A DNA stretch of 64,000 bases, from NCBI GenBank assembly GCA_023265135.1, contig JAHFUM010000003.1, positions 117,335 to 181,334 of the forward strand, given 5' to 3'. The position numbers and the translations under genes are program-made. The notes under the pieces were generated by a model. The model saw nothing but the letters and a program-made list of their open reading frames with translations, was not told the DNA's origin and did not search any database. This DNA is from Nitrosarchaeum sp. Its GTDB lineage: Archaea; Thermoproteota; Nitrososphaeria; Nitrososphaerales; Nitrosopumilaceae. Below are positions 25,600 through 33,975 of the stretch, piece after piece. The first letter of the stretch is position 1, and each line of letters opens with the position of its first letter.

Positions 25600-25980
25600 G
25601 TGAGAAAATCAGTAGAAAATCTTGCAACAAGTAAAATAACTGGGGGAAGAAGACACCCTGCAAGAATTCGAAGAAAGTATGAAATAGATAGATATCCAAA
25701 TGAATCTGTTGCTGGAGCTCAAGTTACAATAACAAGACGAGTAAGAGGTAATAATAAAAAAACAGCTTTGAAAACAATTGATTTTGTCAATTTGGCATCA
25801 GGTGATTCCAAAGTAAAGAAAATAAAAATTCTCAAAGTATTAGAAAATTCTACAAACAATGATTATCAAAGAAGAGGCATAATTACAAAAGGTGCAATAT
25901 TAGAAACAGAAGCTGGAAAATGCAGAGTTGTTTCTAAACCAGGACAAACAGGAATAGTTAACGCAGTTTTAGTAAAGTGA
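25600..25980 (+). CDS. rps8e: 30S ribosomal protein S8e
   Basis: A 126-residue archaeal/eukaryotic ribosomal protein. GGRRHPARIRRKYEIDRYPN near the start and ILETEAGKCRVVSKPGQTG near the end are family blocks. GTG start. It is the first gene of the cluster rps8e-srp19-gar1-tfb, an order I recognise from other archaea. The next gene starts four bases after its stop. Confidence 0.95.
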   Translation: MRKSVENLATSKITGGRRHPARIRRKYEIDRYPNESVAGAQVTITRRVRGNNKKTALKTIDFVNLASGDSKVKKIKILKVLENSTNNDYQRRGIITKGAILETEAGKCRVVSKPGQTGIVNAVLVK

Positions 25981-25984
25981 TTAA

Positions 25985-26284
25985 ATGAAAGATTACGATC
26001 ATGTCGTAATCTGGTTAGATTATTTTAATAAAACACTTCCAAGAGCGAAAGGAAGAAAATTAGAAAAAGAAAAATGTATTTTCGATCCTTCATTAAAAGA
26101 ATTAACAGAAGCTGCACAAGCAGCAGGATTTGAAATCACAGAAACTGATGAAAAGGTAAGATTCCCAAGAAGACCTTATGTCAGGTCAGGCTACATAGTG
26201 TTACCAAAAGGATCCTCTAAGACAAATATTCTTAACAAAATTTCAGAAAAATTAGTTACAAAGAGAGCCAAGCAAACAAAATAA
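25985..26284 (+). CDS. srp19: Signal recognition particle 19 kDa protein (SRP19)
   Basis: A 99-residue protein that binds 7S RNA helices 6 and 8 so that SRP54 can join. The typical VVIWLDYFNKTLPRAKGRKL opening and FPRRPYVRSGYIVLP are intact. It starts directly after rps8e. The partner SRP54 is at 2411-3736; no 7S RNA gene was found in the window. Confidence 0.93.
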   Translation: MKDYDHVVIWLDYFNKTLPRAKGRKLEKEKCIFDPSLKELTEAAQAAGFEITETDEKVRFPRRPYVRSGYIVLPKGSSKTNILNKISEKLVTKRAKQTK

Positions 26285-26379
26285 AATCAAATCTAGCTCT
26301 TAGCTAAAGTAAAGTTGACAGAAGTACATGATAAGAATATGACGATTATGGTTTCTAATTGCAGGAGGTAGGCGAAATA

Positions 26380-26625
26380 ATGCACTTAGCCGCTAGTGGC
26401 AGAGTGATCATTCAGCTATCTAAAAAACTAGCTGAAGGAGAAATACTCTGTGACGAAACAGGAACTAAAGTTGCAAAAGTAATGGAATTAATTGGTCCAA
26501 TAAAAAGACCGTTTGCATCAGCAACTCCGTTAACAAACAACATCAAAAAATACATAGGCAAAAGTGTTTTCGCAATTGAACATTCTCCTGCTAATACACA
26601 AAAATTCAGGAGAAGAAAAAAATGA
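26380..26625 (+). CDS. gar1: H/ACA RNA-protein component Gar1
   Basis: An 81-residue Gar1 core protein of the H/ACA pseudouridylation complex (with Cbf5, Nop10 and L7Ae). Motifs: VIIQLSKKLAEGEILCDETG, VMELIGPIKRPFASATPL. Start ATG at 26380 (MHLAASGR) is preferred over the in-frame TTG at 26359 because GGAGGT (26364-26369) sits 10 bases before the ATG. Its stop overlaps the ATG of tfb by 4 bases. Confidence 0.9.
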   Translation: MHLAASGRVIIQLSKKLAEGEILCDETGTKVAKVMELIGPIKRPFASATPLTNNIKKYIGKSVFAIEHSPANTQKFRRRKK

Positions 26626-27578
26626 ATATATTACAACAACAAAGCTGTCCTGAATGTCAATCTTCATTAGTAGATGATGTTCAGAATGGTGAAATAATCT
26701 GCTCTGGTTGCGGCGTAGTTGTCGCTGATCAGATGGTAGATCACGGTCCAGAAACAATAAGCTCAAATCTCGAAGATAGAATGAAGCTAGCAAGAGCAAC
26801 AGGACAGACAACTTATTCTCAACATGATTTGGGAATAACAACTGAGATATCAATCAGTACAAAAGACTTTAGCGGAAAAACAATAAATCGCGAAGTTGCA
26901 AACCAAATGAACAATCTCAGAAAATGGCAACAACGAGTACGTGTTTCTTCACCAAGAGAAAGAAGATTAGCAAATGTTTTATCAAAAATGGGTGAAACAT
27001 GTGATGGTCTAAATCTTTCAAGAAACGTCTTGGAAACAGCTTCTATGATATACAGAAACTTGGATGGACATGTTGATGTGAAGGGAAAATCTGTAGCAAG
27101 TATTACTGCAGCTACAATTTACATGGCATGCAAACAATGTGATGTAGTAAGATCACTAGAAGAAATTTGTAGAGGAATATGTGCGCCAAAAGATGTCAAG
27201 TCAAAGACAAAACTTGCAGCAAAATACTATAGAACTATGGTAATGGAAATGGGACAGTTAAGTGCTCCAGTAGTTACCATGGACAAATACATCTCAAAAA
27301 TTGCAAACATGACACAAACTGAAGTTAGAGTTGAAAGACTAGCTTTGGAATTAGCAGAAAAAACTAAAGATGGAAGCATCGCAGATGGAAAAGCTCCAAA
27401 TGGAATCGCTGCAGCATATCTGTATGTTGCCTCAGTTTTGCTAGGACAAAATGTCCTTCAAAGAGACGTCTCTAGTATTGCAGGTGTTACAGAAGTCACT
27501 ATCAGAAATAGATGTAAAGAGATCCTAACATGTTACAAACTCAAAATTACTTTGAGACCGTCTCTGGCCAAAATTTAA
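26622..27578 (+). CDS. tfb: Transcription initiation factor B (TFB)
   Basis: A 318-residue TFIIB homologue that binds TBP and the BRE and recruits RNA polymerase. N-terminal zinc ribbon with Cys 9, 12, 27 and 30; B-reader region (about 40-90, containing the RKWQQR stretch); two cyclin repeats (about 110-205 and 215-315), the second with the helix-turn-helix VSSIAGVTEVTIRNR. It overlaps gar1 by ATGA. Thaumarchaea often have several TFBs; this one in the ribosomal cluster is probably the general one. Confidence 0.96.
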   Translation: MNILQQQSCPECQSSLVDDVQNGEIICSGCGVVVADQMVDHGPETISSNLEDRMKLARATGQTTYSQHDLGITTEISISTKDFSGKTINREVANQMNNLRKWQQRVRVSSPRERRLANVLSKMGETCDGLNLSRNVLETASMIYRNLDGHVDVKGKSVASITAATIYMACKQCDVVRSLEEICRGICAPKDVKSKTKLAAKYYRTMVMEMGQLSAPVVTMDKYISKIANMTQTEVRVERLALELAEKTKDGSIADGKAPNGIAAAYLYVASVLLGQNVLQRDVSSIAGVTEVTIRNRCKEILTCYKLKITLRPSLAKI

Positions 27579-27625
27579 TCCCCCCTTTTTTCATTTTATT
27601 ATTTTAGATAAAAATTCTATTAGGA

Positions 27626-27633
27626 TTAGCTAA
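27626..27633. promoter_or_regulatory. TTAGCTAA palindrome before sufC
   Basis: It lies 12 bases upstream of the sufC TATA box. The 11-base context GATTAGCTAAA is repeated upstream of sufB (48326-48333 on the other strand). It may be a shared iron or iron-sulfur responsive operator. Confidence 0.4.
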
Positions 27634-27645
27634 ATTTCGTCGGTA

Positions 27646-27654
27646 TTATATATA
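27646..27654 (+). promoter_or_regulatory. TATA box of sufC
   Basis: TTATATATA, 20-28 bases before the ATG at 27674, implying a very short or absent leader. Confidence 0.55.
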
Positions 27655-27673
27655 GAACAAAACAAAATGCACC

Positions 27674-28444
27674 ATGGCAATTCTTGAGATAAAAGATCTT
27701 CATGTTTCACGTGAGGGCAAAGAGATTCTCAAGGGAGTTAATTTGAAAACAGGTCCAGGAGAAGTTCATGCAATAATGGGACCTAACGGTTCTGGAAAAA
27801 GTACTTTAGCATACACATTGCTTGCACATCCAAAATACGAAGTAACAAAGGGGGATATTTTGTTAGATGGTGAGAGTATTTTAGAATTGTCTGCTGATGA
27901 ACGTGCAAAAAAAGGATTGTTTTTAGGATTTCAGTATCCTACAGAAGTATCAGGTGTCGGATTTTCACATTTTCTCAGAACAGCTTACAATTCACTAAGT
28001 AAGGCACTCCAAGGAGAAGATAGAGAAGTATTCATTACAGTTAGAGAATTTCAAAAATATCTTAAAGAAAATTTGAATAAAGTTGGATTAAAAGAAGAGT
28101 TTCTTTCAAGATATCTTAACGAAGGATTCTCAGGTGGAGAAAAGAAACGTGCAGAAGTGTTACAGATGGCAGTTTTAAAACCAAAGATTTCAATTCTAGA
28201 CGAACCAGATTCAGGTTTAGACATAGATGCAGTCCAAGCAGTAGCTAAGGCAATTAGTCAAGTGTCAGGAAAAGACGCAACCGTAATTGTGATTACTCAT
28301 TATGCAAGAATTTTAAAATTTTTAGACAAATTAGATTATGTCCATGTTTTTGCTAGAGGTCAAATCTTAAAAACAGGTGATGCTTCCCTTGCTGATAAAT
28401 TAGAAAGTGAGGGATATGATTGGATTTTAGAACAAAAAGTATAA
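27674..28444 (+). CDS. sufC: Iron-sulfur assembly ATPase SufC
   Basis: A 256-residue ABC ATPase that drives the SufBCD scaffold. Walker A GPNGSGKST (36-44), signature FSGGEKKRAEVLQ, Walker B ISILDEPDSGLD and the switch His (VITHYARIL). The Lys-Lys in the signature and the DSGLDIDAVQ form are SufC-specific. Unlike in many genomes it is separated from sufB and sufD, which are at 45421-48246 on the other strand. Confidence 0.95.
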   Translation: MAILEIKDLHVSREGKEILKGVNLKTGPGEVHAIMGPNGSGKSTLAYTLLAHPKYEVTKGDILLDGESILELSADERAKKGLFLGFQYPTEVSGVGFSHFLRTAYNSLSKALQGEDREVFITVREFQKYLKENLNKVGLKEEFLSRYLNEGFSGGEKKRAEVLQMAVLKPKISILDEPDSGLDIDAVQAVAKAISQVSGKDATVIVITHYARILKFLDKLDYVHVFARGQILKTGDASLADKLESEGYDWILEQKV

Positions 28445-28499
28445 TATCAAATTTTTATTAGTTTTTAAAATGAACAAATTCAAGCTAGAATGATCTATC

Positions 28500-28712
28500 A
28501 TGCTATATGAGGTAAACGTAGAATTTAACAAAGAATTTCTTATCGTTAAAGAAAATCAAATTACAATAGGAATAAAATCAAAACCTATCAAAGGAGAAGC
28601 TAATAAGGAAATCATAAAAAAAATAGCAAAGCATTTTGGAATATCTACATCGCTCATTCAGATAAAATCAGGACATAAATCTAAACAAAAGATCATACAA
28701 ATACAAGATTAG
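28500..28712 (+). CDS. YggU/DUF167 family protein, 70 aa
   Basis: A small alpha/beta protein. IGIKSKPIKGEANKEIIK and IKSGHKSKQKIIQI match the DUF167 pattern (KPxxGxAN, then SGxxSxxKxxxI). Function unknown across the family. ATG start 55 bases after sufC, same direction, so it may be in the sufC transcript. Confidence 0.85.
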   Translation: MLYEVNVEFNKEFLIVKENQITIGIKSKPIKGEANKEIIKKIAKHFGISTSLIQIKSGHKSKQKIIQIQD

Positions 28713-28756
28713 AGAATCTAGTTTTTGTTTAAATAGGGTTCAGAAAAATACAAAAT

Positions 28757-29434
28757 ATGGAAGGAAATGATGATGAGAAGTATTTTTTCAATTTTTCATT
28801 TTTCCAAATAGATCCTAAATGGAGATGGATGGCAGATTTAGCAAAAGAAGAATCAGCCAAAGAAGTAGAGAATATAATAAAAAATTCAGGGATAAAATTT
28901 AGAACATATTCAACACTTGGATTACGTTCAGATGCAGATTTTCTGTTTTGGTTTGCAGCAAAATCAGTCGAGGAAATACAAAGTGTGATTTCAAAATTAT
29001 ACTTAACAGTATTTGGAAAGTACATTATTCCAAAACAAACGTATGTTTCATGTACGAGACCATCAATCTATGCAAGAAAAGGCAGAACAATAGCATTTGT
29101 TGCAGGAAATGAATCAAAAAAATATGTTGTTGTGTATCCTTTTACCAAAACAAGAGAATGGTATCTGCTATCTAAAGAAGACAGACAGAAAATGATGGAT
29201 GAACATATTGATGTTAGTCAAAAATATCCAGACATAGTTCTCAACACCACATATTCATTTGGTATTGATGATCAAGATTTCATGTTAGCGTTTGAGACAG
29301 ATGATTTAAGAAACTTTCAAGATCTAATAATGGATTTGAGAGAAACCAAAGTTTCAAAATATGTAAAAGTAGATACTCCAATGTTAGTATGTGTAAAAAA
29401 AGACATCGTTCCACTGATTAGTAGTCTAGGTTAG
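28757..29434 (+). CDS. chdC: Chlorite-dismutase-family heme protein, ChdC/HemQ-like
   Basis: A 225-residue protein of the Cld/ChdC/EfeB superfamily. The block YPFTKTREWYLLSKEDRQ followed by DEH and SFGIDDQDF aligns with HemQ. Tyr 127 matches the radical-forming Tyr (Listeria Tyr 147) and His 150 the proximal heme ligand (Listeria His 174). The distal position, Gln in ChdC and Arg in true chlorite dismutases, aligns with Leu 162, so chlorite breakdown is unlikely. ChdC converts iron-coproporphyrin III to heme b. Heme pathway genes lie 1.5-6 kb downstream. Confidence 0.85.
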   Translation: MEGNDDEKYFFNFSFFQIDPKWRWMADLAKEESAKEVENIIKNSGIKFRTYSTLGLRSDADFLFWFAAKSVEEIQSVISKLYLTVFGKYIIPKQTYVSCTRPSIYARKGRTIAFVAGNESKKYVVVYPFTKTREWYLLSKEDRQKMMDEHIDVSQKYPDIVLNTTYSFGIDDQDFMLAFETDDLRNFQDLIMDLRETKVSKYVKVDTPMLVCVKKDIVPLISSLG

Positions 29435-29514
29435 CATAATCTCTAAAATCCAGATATCAAGGCTGCAAATCTTGGATAAACATAAATGAAGAAATTCCAG
29501 TTGAAAAAGTAGTT

Positions 29515-29571
29515 TTGAGTGATTTAGATATAGAATCGAAACTAAATGAATTGGAGGAGAAAACAAAATGA
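29515..29571 (+). CDS. Possible small coupled ORF, 18 aa or longer
   Basis: From a TTG at 29515 the frame encodes MSDLDIESKLNELEEKTK and its TGA overlaps the ATG of the aldo/keto reductase. The same frame stays open upstream to about 29443 without a standard start codon. The GGAGGAG inside it serves the next gene. The stop/start overlap hints at coupling, but it may be chance or the remnant of a longer gene. Confidence 0.25.
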   Translation: MSDLDIESKLNELEEKTK

Positions 29572-30563
29572 AATACAAAACATTAGGAAAAAGTGGAATC
29601 AGAGTATCCGAGATAGGATTCGGAGCATGGACCATTGGACTTGATTGGTGGGGTAAGAAAATAGAAGAAGAGGAAGCAAAACGTATGCTAAAAAGAGCTT
29701 ATGATTTAGGAATTAATTTTTTTGAAACAGCTGATATGTATGGTAAAGGAATTAGCGAGAAACTTATTGGTCAAGTATTCAAAGGAATGAGAGAAGAGGT
29801 AGTAATTTCAACAAAATATGGATATGATTTTTCTAAGGTAGAGCAAATAGGGCACACCGAATTGCCTCAGAGTTTTGAACCAGAGTTTACAAGAAAAGCA
29901 CTTAAGGCATCATTAGAAAGATTACAGACAGATTATGTTGATTCATATGGAATGCATAATCCAAAATTGAGTCATATTAGAAATGATTCTACATTTGAAA
30001 CGTTTGATAAATTAATACAAGAGGGAAAGATAAGATCATCACAAGTTGCACTTGGTCCAGCAATAGGATGGACACAAGAAGGATTAGAAGCGATGGAAAG
30101 AAAAAGTGTTTCTGCAGTACAGACAGTCTATAATATTTTAGAACAGACACCTGGAAATGAACTAATAAAGAAAGCTGAAAAACAAAATGTAGGAATTCTA
30201 GTCAGAGTTCCAGATGCATCAGGAATTCTAACAGGCAAAGTGAAAGCAGACACAGTGATTCCAAGCAATGATCACAGAAAGGATAGAAAGGAGGAATGGA
30301 GACAAGAGGCATTAAAAAAGGTAGAGCAATTTAGGCCAATTGCAGAACGAAATGGATTAAACATTACAGAATTTGCAATAAAATTTATCTTGTCAAAGAA
30401 TGCAATTGCTTCTGTATTACCTACAGTTGTGAGTGTTGAGGAAATTGAAACTTTTGCTGCAATATCAGACGGAAAATATCTCAATTCTTCAGACATGAAA
30501 GAAATAGGCGACCTATACAATACTTGGCCATCATACGAATTAAAAGCAACACAAACAAATTAG
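29568..30563 (+). CDS. Aldo/keto reductase
   Basis: A 331-residue TIM-barrel NADPH oxidoreductase. The opening KYKTLGKSGIRVSEIGFGAW, the catalytic Asp and Tyr in ETADMYGKG, catalytic Lys in ISTKYGYDF, and the cofactor end region SVLPTVVSVEEIE are present. In the canonical active site a His follows in YGMHNP. Strong ribosome-binding site GGAGGAG 7-13 bases upstream of the ATG at 29568. Substrate unknown. Confidence 0.9.
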   Translation: MKYKTLGKSGIRVSEIGFGAWTIGLDWWGKKIEEEEAKRMLKRAYDLGINFFETADMYGKGISEKLIGQVFKGMREEVVISTKYGYDFSKVEQIGHTELPQSFEPEFTRKALKASLERLQTDYVDSYGMHNPKLSHIRNDSTFETFDKLIQEGKIRSSQVALGPAIGWTQEGLEAMERKSVSAVQTVYNILEQTPGNELIKKAEKQNVGILVRVPDASGILTGKVKADTVIPSNDHRKDRKEEWRQEALKKVEQFRPIAERNGLNITEFAIKFILSKNAIASVLPTVVSVEEIETFAAISDGKYLNSSDMKEIGDLYNTWPSYELKATQTN

Positions 30564-30570
30564 TTTTCAG

Positions 30571-30909
30571 ATGGACAAAATAATTGACATCATCAAGACA
30601 CTAGAGATAATTCAAGGAATGAAACTCGCAAAAATTGGAGAAGGTAAAAAATGGAATATGATGATTAAAAAAATAAAAAACAAAGAGGGGCTTACCACTT
30701 TGGATTTAGAATATTTTTCCAACATAACACGAATTTACAAGGATTCAAACATGATTGTCCGAAGTAGGATATATCACACAAAATTATCGCAGCATGATGA
30801 AAAATTAGCATGTGGGATTTGTGGGGATAATTCAGAATATTATTGTAACATGAATGACCAATATTTTTGTATGATTCATGTTGTAGGGCATGATGAAAAT
30901 GAATTTTAA
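30571..30909 (+). CDS. Protein with C-terminal B-box-like zinc site, 112 aa
   Basis: The N-terminal 70 residues are Lys-rich helices. The C-terminus has CGICGDNSEYYCNMNDQYFC followed by MIHVVGHDE, that is C-x2-C-x7-C-x7-C-x2-H-x3-H, a treble-clef or B-box-like zinc site. Starts 7 bases after the aldo/keto reductase stop, so it is in the same operon. Its end overlaps the convergent ahbAB gene by 4 bases. Function unknown; a small adaptor or regulator is plausible. Confidence 0.7.
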   Translation: MDKIIDIIKTLEIIQGMKLAKIGEGKKWNMMIKKIKNKEGLTTLDLEYFSNITRIYKDSNMIVRSRIYHTKLSQHDEKLACGICGDNSEYYCNMNDQYFCMIHVVGHDENEF

Positions 30910-31985
30910 GACACAGAGATTGTTTCTTCTAGGCTAAAATTATTTTCAACAAAATATTCTACTCGAGTCTTTTTGAATTCACGTGTACTAAACAATATTT
31001 TGTAATCATCCACATGAATTTGATTTTGAATTGTTTTTACCATTTCTCCTGCTTCCTCTTCAGATTTACAATGAATCATAGAAAATACACTATATGGCCA
31101 ATCAGGATATGTCGGTCTTTGATAGCAATGACTTACTTGTGGAAAAGCACCTAATTTTGAACCTACTTCTGAAATTTTATCATCAGGTACATTCCAAACA
31201 ATCATTCCATTTGCGGTAAAACCGACTTCTCTATGTCTTAAAATGGCAGCAAATCTTCGCATCACACCTATATCCTCATAATATTTCATTTTCTCAAATA
31301 ATTCAGCTTCAGTTAGTCCAAGTTTAGTGGCAGAATTCAGAAACGGTCTGTCAGTGATCTCCATATCTTTTTGCAGTTCACGGATAAACTCTTTATCTTG
31401 CTCAGTTGGAGTGAATTTTACATTTTTAATTTCTTTTTTCTCTTCTGTCGGAGCAACATCGTGTTTTTTTTCATCAACCATATCCAATTTGACTCCAATC
31501 TTAAACAACTGTATAGTGGGCAGCATTCTAACTTTTTTAATTCCCTTCAAAACAGAAAATTTGTCGACCTCCGTCTTCAAATCAGAGCCAGGGGGTACTG
31601 CCAAGGTAAACCAGAGATTGAACTGATGATCTCGTTCATAATTATGACTGACTCCAGGATGTCGATTAATTTGATTTGCCACATATTCTAATCTATCAGG
31701 TTCAATTTCCATTGCAACCAAGGAACTTTTGTATCCAAGTCGTCGGGTATCAAATATTGCACTTAGTTGTCGCAATACGCCAATTTTTTTAAGATGTGTT
31801 AAACGTTCTTTAATAATTTCAGGTGAGGTTTCAAATTTTTTTGCGATATCGTCAAATGGTTTAGGAGTAAGAGGGAAAGTCCATTGAATTTCATTTAGAA
31901 TTTCCTTATCCAGATTATCTATCGATTGAGTCAATACCTCAGTAATCTCCGCTTCAATTAAAAACGTAGCTAGAATGTCACGCAT
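30906..31985 (-). CDS. ahbAB: Fused siroheme decarboxylase AhbA-AhbB
   Basis: A 359-residue protein of two Lrp/AsnC-like halves. Half 1 (about 18-170) has an HTH-type segment, then SHNYERDHQFNLWFTL; half 2 (about 195-345) has SHCYQRPTYPDWPYS followed by MIH. These are the signatures of AhbA and AhbB, which together remove two acetate carboxyls of siroheme to give didecarboxysiroheme. They are usually separate proteins. The joining linker is charged (KKHDVAPTEEKKE). Start: ATG at 31985 or TTG at 31934; the family usually begins near LDKEIL, so the first 17-20 residues may be untranslated. Divergent from the siroheme operon. Confidence 0.88.
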   Translation of the reverse strand: MRDILATFLIEAEITEVLTQSIDNLDKEILNEIQWTFPLTPKPFDDIAKKFETSPEIIKERLTHLKKIGVLRQLSAIFDTRRLGYKSSLVAMEIEPDRLEYVANQINRHPGVSHNYERDHQFNLWFTLAVPPGSDLKTEVDKFSVLKGIKKVRMLPTIQLFKIGVKLDMVDEKKHDVAPTEEKKEIKNVKFTPTEQDKEFIRELQKDMEITDRPFLNSATKLGLTEAELFEKMKYYEDIGVMRRFAAILRHREVGFTANGMIVWNVPDDKISEVGSKLGAFPQVSHCYQRPTYPDWPYSVFSMIHCKSEEEAGEMVKTIQNQIHVDDYKILFSTREFKKTRVEYFVENNFSLEETISVS

Positions 31986-31995
31986 CTAGTTTGAA

Positions 31996-32007
31996 TCTAT
32001 AAATAGA
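31996..32007. promoter_or_regulatory. Near-palindromic, possibly bidirectional TATA box
   Basis: TCTATAAATAGA reads TCTATTTATAGA on the other strand. It sits 21-32 bases before the GTG of the plus-strand operon, and is the only TATA-like element for the minus-strand ahbAB gene. One element may serve both. Confidence 0.5.
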
Positions 32008-32027
32008 AACTTTCGTTCCTCTGATCG

Positions 32028-32681
32028 GTGATAATTAATCTAAATCTACGAGGTAGATTAGTCATTGTTATTGGGGGCGGAAATGAAGCTCTAAAGAGGA
32101 TCAATTCATTGCTAAAGGAAAATTGTCAGATAATGGTAATCAGTAATAGAATAAATAATCAAATAAAAATATTGGTTAAAAACAAAAAAATAAAATTTAA
32201 AAAACAGAAGATTCAAAATTTATCTATACTTTTTGCTTACAATCCGCATATGGTGATCACAACAACGAATAATAAAAAATTGAATCAAAAAATAATTAAT
32301 GACGCCATAAAGAAAAAGATCATAGCGTACAGTTCAGACAATCCAGAATCGAGTGATTTTGCGAATCCTGCGATCATAGATTTTGAAAATACAATTCAAA
32401 TCGGAATTTTTACAGGCGGTAAAAGTCCAGCTATGTCAAAAAAATTAAGAATAGAGTCTGAGAAAATATTTAAAAAAATAATCACAAAAGAAGATATCAA
32501 TCAGATAAAAATTCAGAATATAATAAGAGAACTTGCTAAAGATATGATCGCTGCTCAAAAGGAGAGGAAAATGTATCTAAATAGCATTATGAGCGATAAA
32601 GACATTAAACAGTTAATAAAAGATGGTCAGTTGAAAAAAGCTGAAAAGCGAGCAATTACAATATTGAGGAATTGGAAATGA
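32028..32681 (+). CDS. Precorrin-2 dehydrogenase / sirohydrochlorin ferrochelatase (Met8/CysG-N type)
   Basis: A 217-residue protein. N-terminal NAD-binding motif VIVIGGGNEALKRINSLL, the central DFANPAIIDF (family N-P block), and GGKSPAMSKKLR in the dimer region. It oxidises precorrin-2 to sirohydrochlorin and may insert iron. GTG start, leaderless from the shared TATA box. Followed by hemA with a 4-base overlap (ATGA). Confidence 0.88.
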   Translation: MIINLNLRGRLVIVIGGGNEALKRINSLLKENCQIMVISNRINNQIKILVKNKKIKFKKQKIQNLSILFAYNPHMVITTTNNKKLNQKIINDAIKKKIIAYSSDNPESSDFANPAIIDFENTIQIGIFTGGKSPAMSKKLRIESEKIFKKIITKEDINQIKIQNIIRELAKDMIAAQKERKMYLNSIMSDKDIKQLIKDGQLKKAEKRAITILRNWK

Positions 32682-33934
32682 ACCAAAACATAATCAATGC
32701 ACGTGTTACTTTTCGTAACTCACCTATTCATATTCTTGAAAGATTCACTATAAGAGATTTAGAAAGTGCATATTTACAGTTCAGAGAACATTCAGGTTTA
32801 GATGAATGTGTAATTATTCAAACTTGTAATAGAATAGAATTATTTGGTAAAGCAAAAAATTATGACATTGACAAAATTAAAAAAACTTGGGCTTCATTAA
32901 CAGGGTTAGAAGAAGCAGCATTTGAAGAAAATGTAGAATTTGTAGAAAATGGAGAAGCATTACATCATTTACTAAAACTCACATCAGGATTAGATTCAAT
33001 GGTAGTAGGAGAAGAGCAAATTTTAGGTCAGATAAAAAACTCCATCACATCAGCAAGAAATGCAAAAGCATCAGGTCAACACCTTAACAATTTATTTGAT
33101 AAGGCAATCAGAATTGGAACCAGAATTAGAAATTCCACTGGAATTAACCGTGGGGGAATTTCAGTGGGTTCAATGGCAGTTAAATTGGCAGAAGAAAACA
33201 TCGATGAATTAAAACTAAAAAAAATTTTGTTAATTGGAACTGGGGAAGTGTCAACACTTGTTGCAAAATCACTTGGACGTAGAGGATATGATTTTGTGGT
33301 GACTAGTAGGACCATTGACAGATCTCAAGCGTTTTGTGAAACCATGGGGGGGAGACCTATAAAATTTGAAGATGTTCTTACTGGATTTGAAAATTATGAT
33401 GTTTTGTTTGTTGCTACTACTGCTCCATATTTCCTAGTCACTCAAGAGAGAATAACAAAAGCAATGCAAGGAAAGAAAAAAGGAATGATGATTTTAGATT
33501 TATCGAATCCAAGAACAGTCGATGAGAAAGTTGCAACTATAGGAGGAGTGAAATTGATGAATTTGGATCAAATTGCAGAAATGGTTGAAAAAAACATGAA
33601 ATCTAGATTAAACAAGGTAAAAAGTGTTGAAAATATAATTAGTGAGGAAGTAACTGTACTAGAGGCTTCAATGAAAAGATTAGATGCAGAACCTCTCGTA
33701 AAAGATGTATTCAAAAATATTGATTCGTTAAGAGAAAAAGAATTGCAAAAAGCACTTCAGATGCTCAATGAAAAAGATGAGAAAAAAATCAAAATCATAG
33801 AAGAATTAACAAAAGCAGTTGTGGAAAGTATTGTTTCAACACCTATGAACAATATTCGTAAGGCATCAGAACAAGGTAATCCAGATGTTATTGAAATGGC
33901 AAGTAAATTATTTGACTATAAAAAAACAGAATGA
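32678..33934 (+). CDS. hemA: Glutamyl-tRNA reductase
   Basis: A 418-residue enzyme for the first committed step of tetrapyrrole synthesis: glutamyl-tRNA to glutamate-1-semialdehyde. From the ATG at 32678 the catalytic Cys of TCNRIELFG is residue 50, the position typical for the family, which supports this start over the TTG at 32672; GAGGA lies about 10 bases upstream. Other blocks are SGLDSMVVGEEQILGQIK and the NADPH-binding ILLIGTGEVSTLVAKSLG. The C-terminal helical dimer domain is complete. The partner hemL is at 54616-55896. Confidence 0.95.
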   Translation: MNQNIINARVTFRNSPIHILERFTIRDLESAYLQFREHSGLDECVIIQTCNRIELFGKAKNYDIDKIKKTWASLTGLEEAAFEENVEFVENGEALHHLLKLTSGLDSMVVGEEQILGQIKNSITSARNAKASGQHLNNLFDKAIRIGTRIRNSTGINRGGISVGSMAVKLAEENIDELKLKKILLIGTGEVSTLVAKSLGRRGYDFVVTSRTIDRSQAFCETMGGRPIKFEDVLTGFENYDVLFVATTAPYFLVTQERITKAMQGKKKGMMILDLSNPRTVDEKVATIGGVKLMNLDQIAEMVEKNMKSRLNKVKSVENIISEEVTVLEASMKRLDAEPLVKDVFKNIDSLREKELQKALQMLNEKDEKKIKIIEELTKAVVESIVSTPMNNIRKASEQGNPDVIEMASKLFDYKKTE

Positions 33935-33975
33935 AATGGACTAAGATTATATCTTACCCAGAATGAATTTTGATA

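Noticed and set aside
28757..29434. True chlorite dismutase
   Set aside because: The distal Arg needed for chlorite chemistry aligns with Leu; the rest fits the HemQ/ChdC branch.
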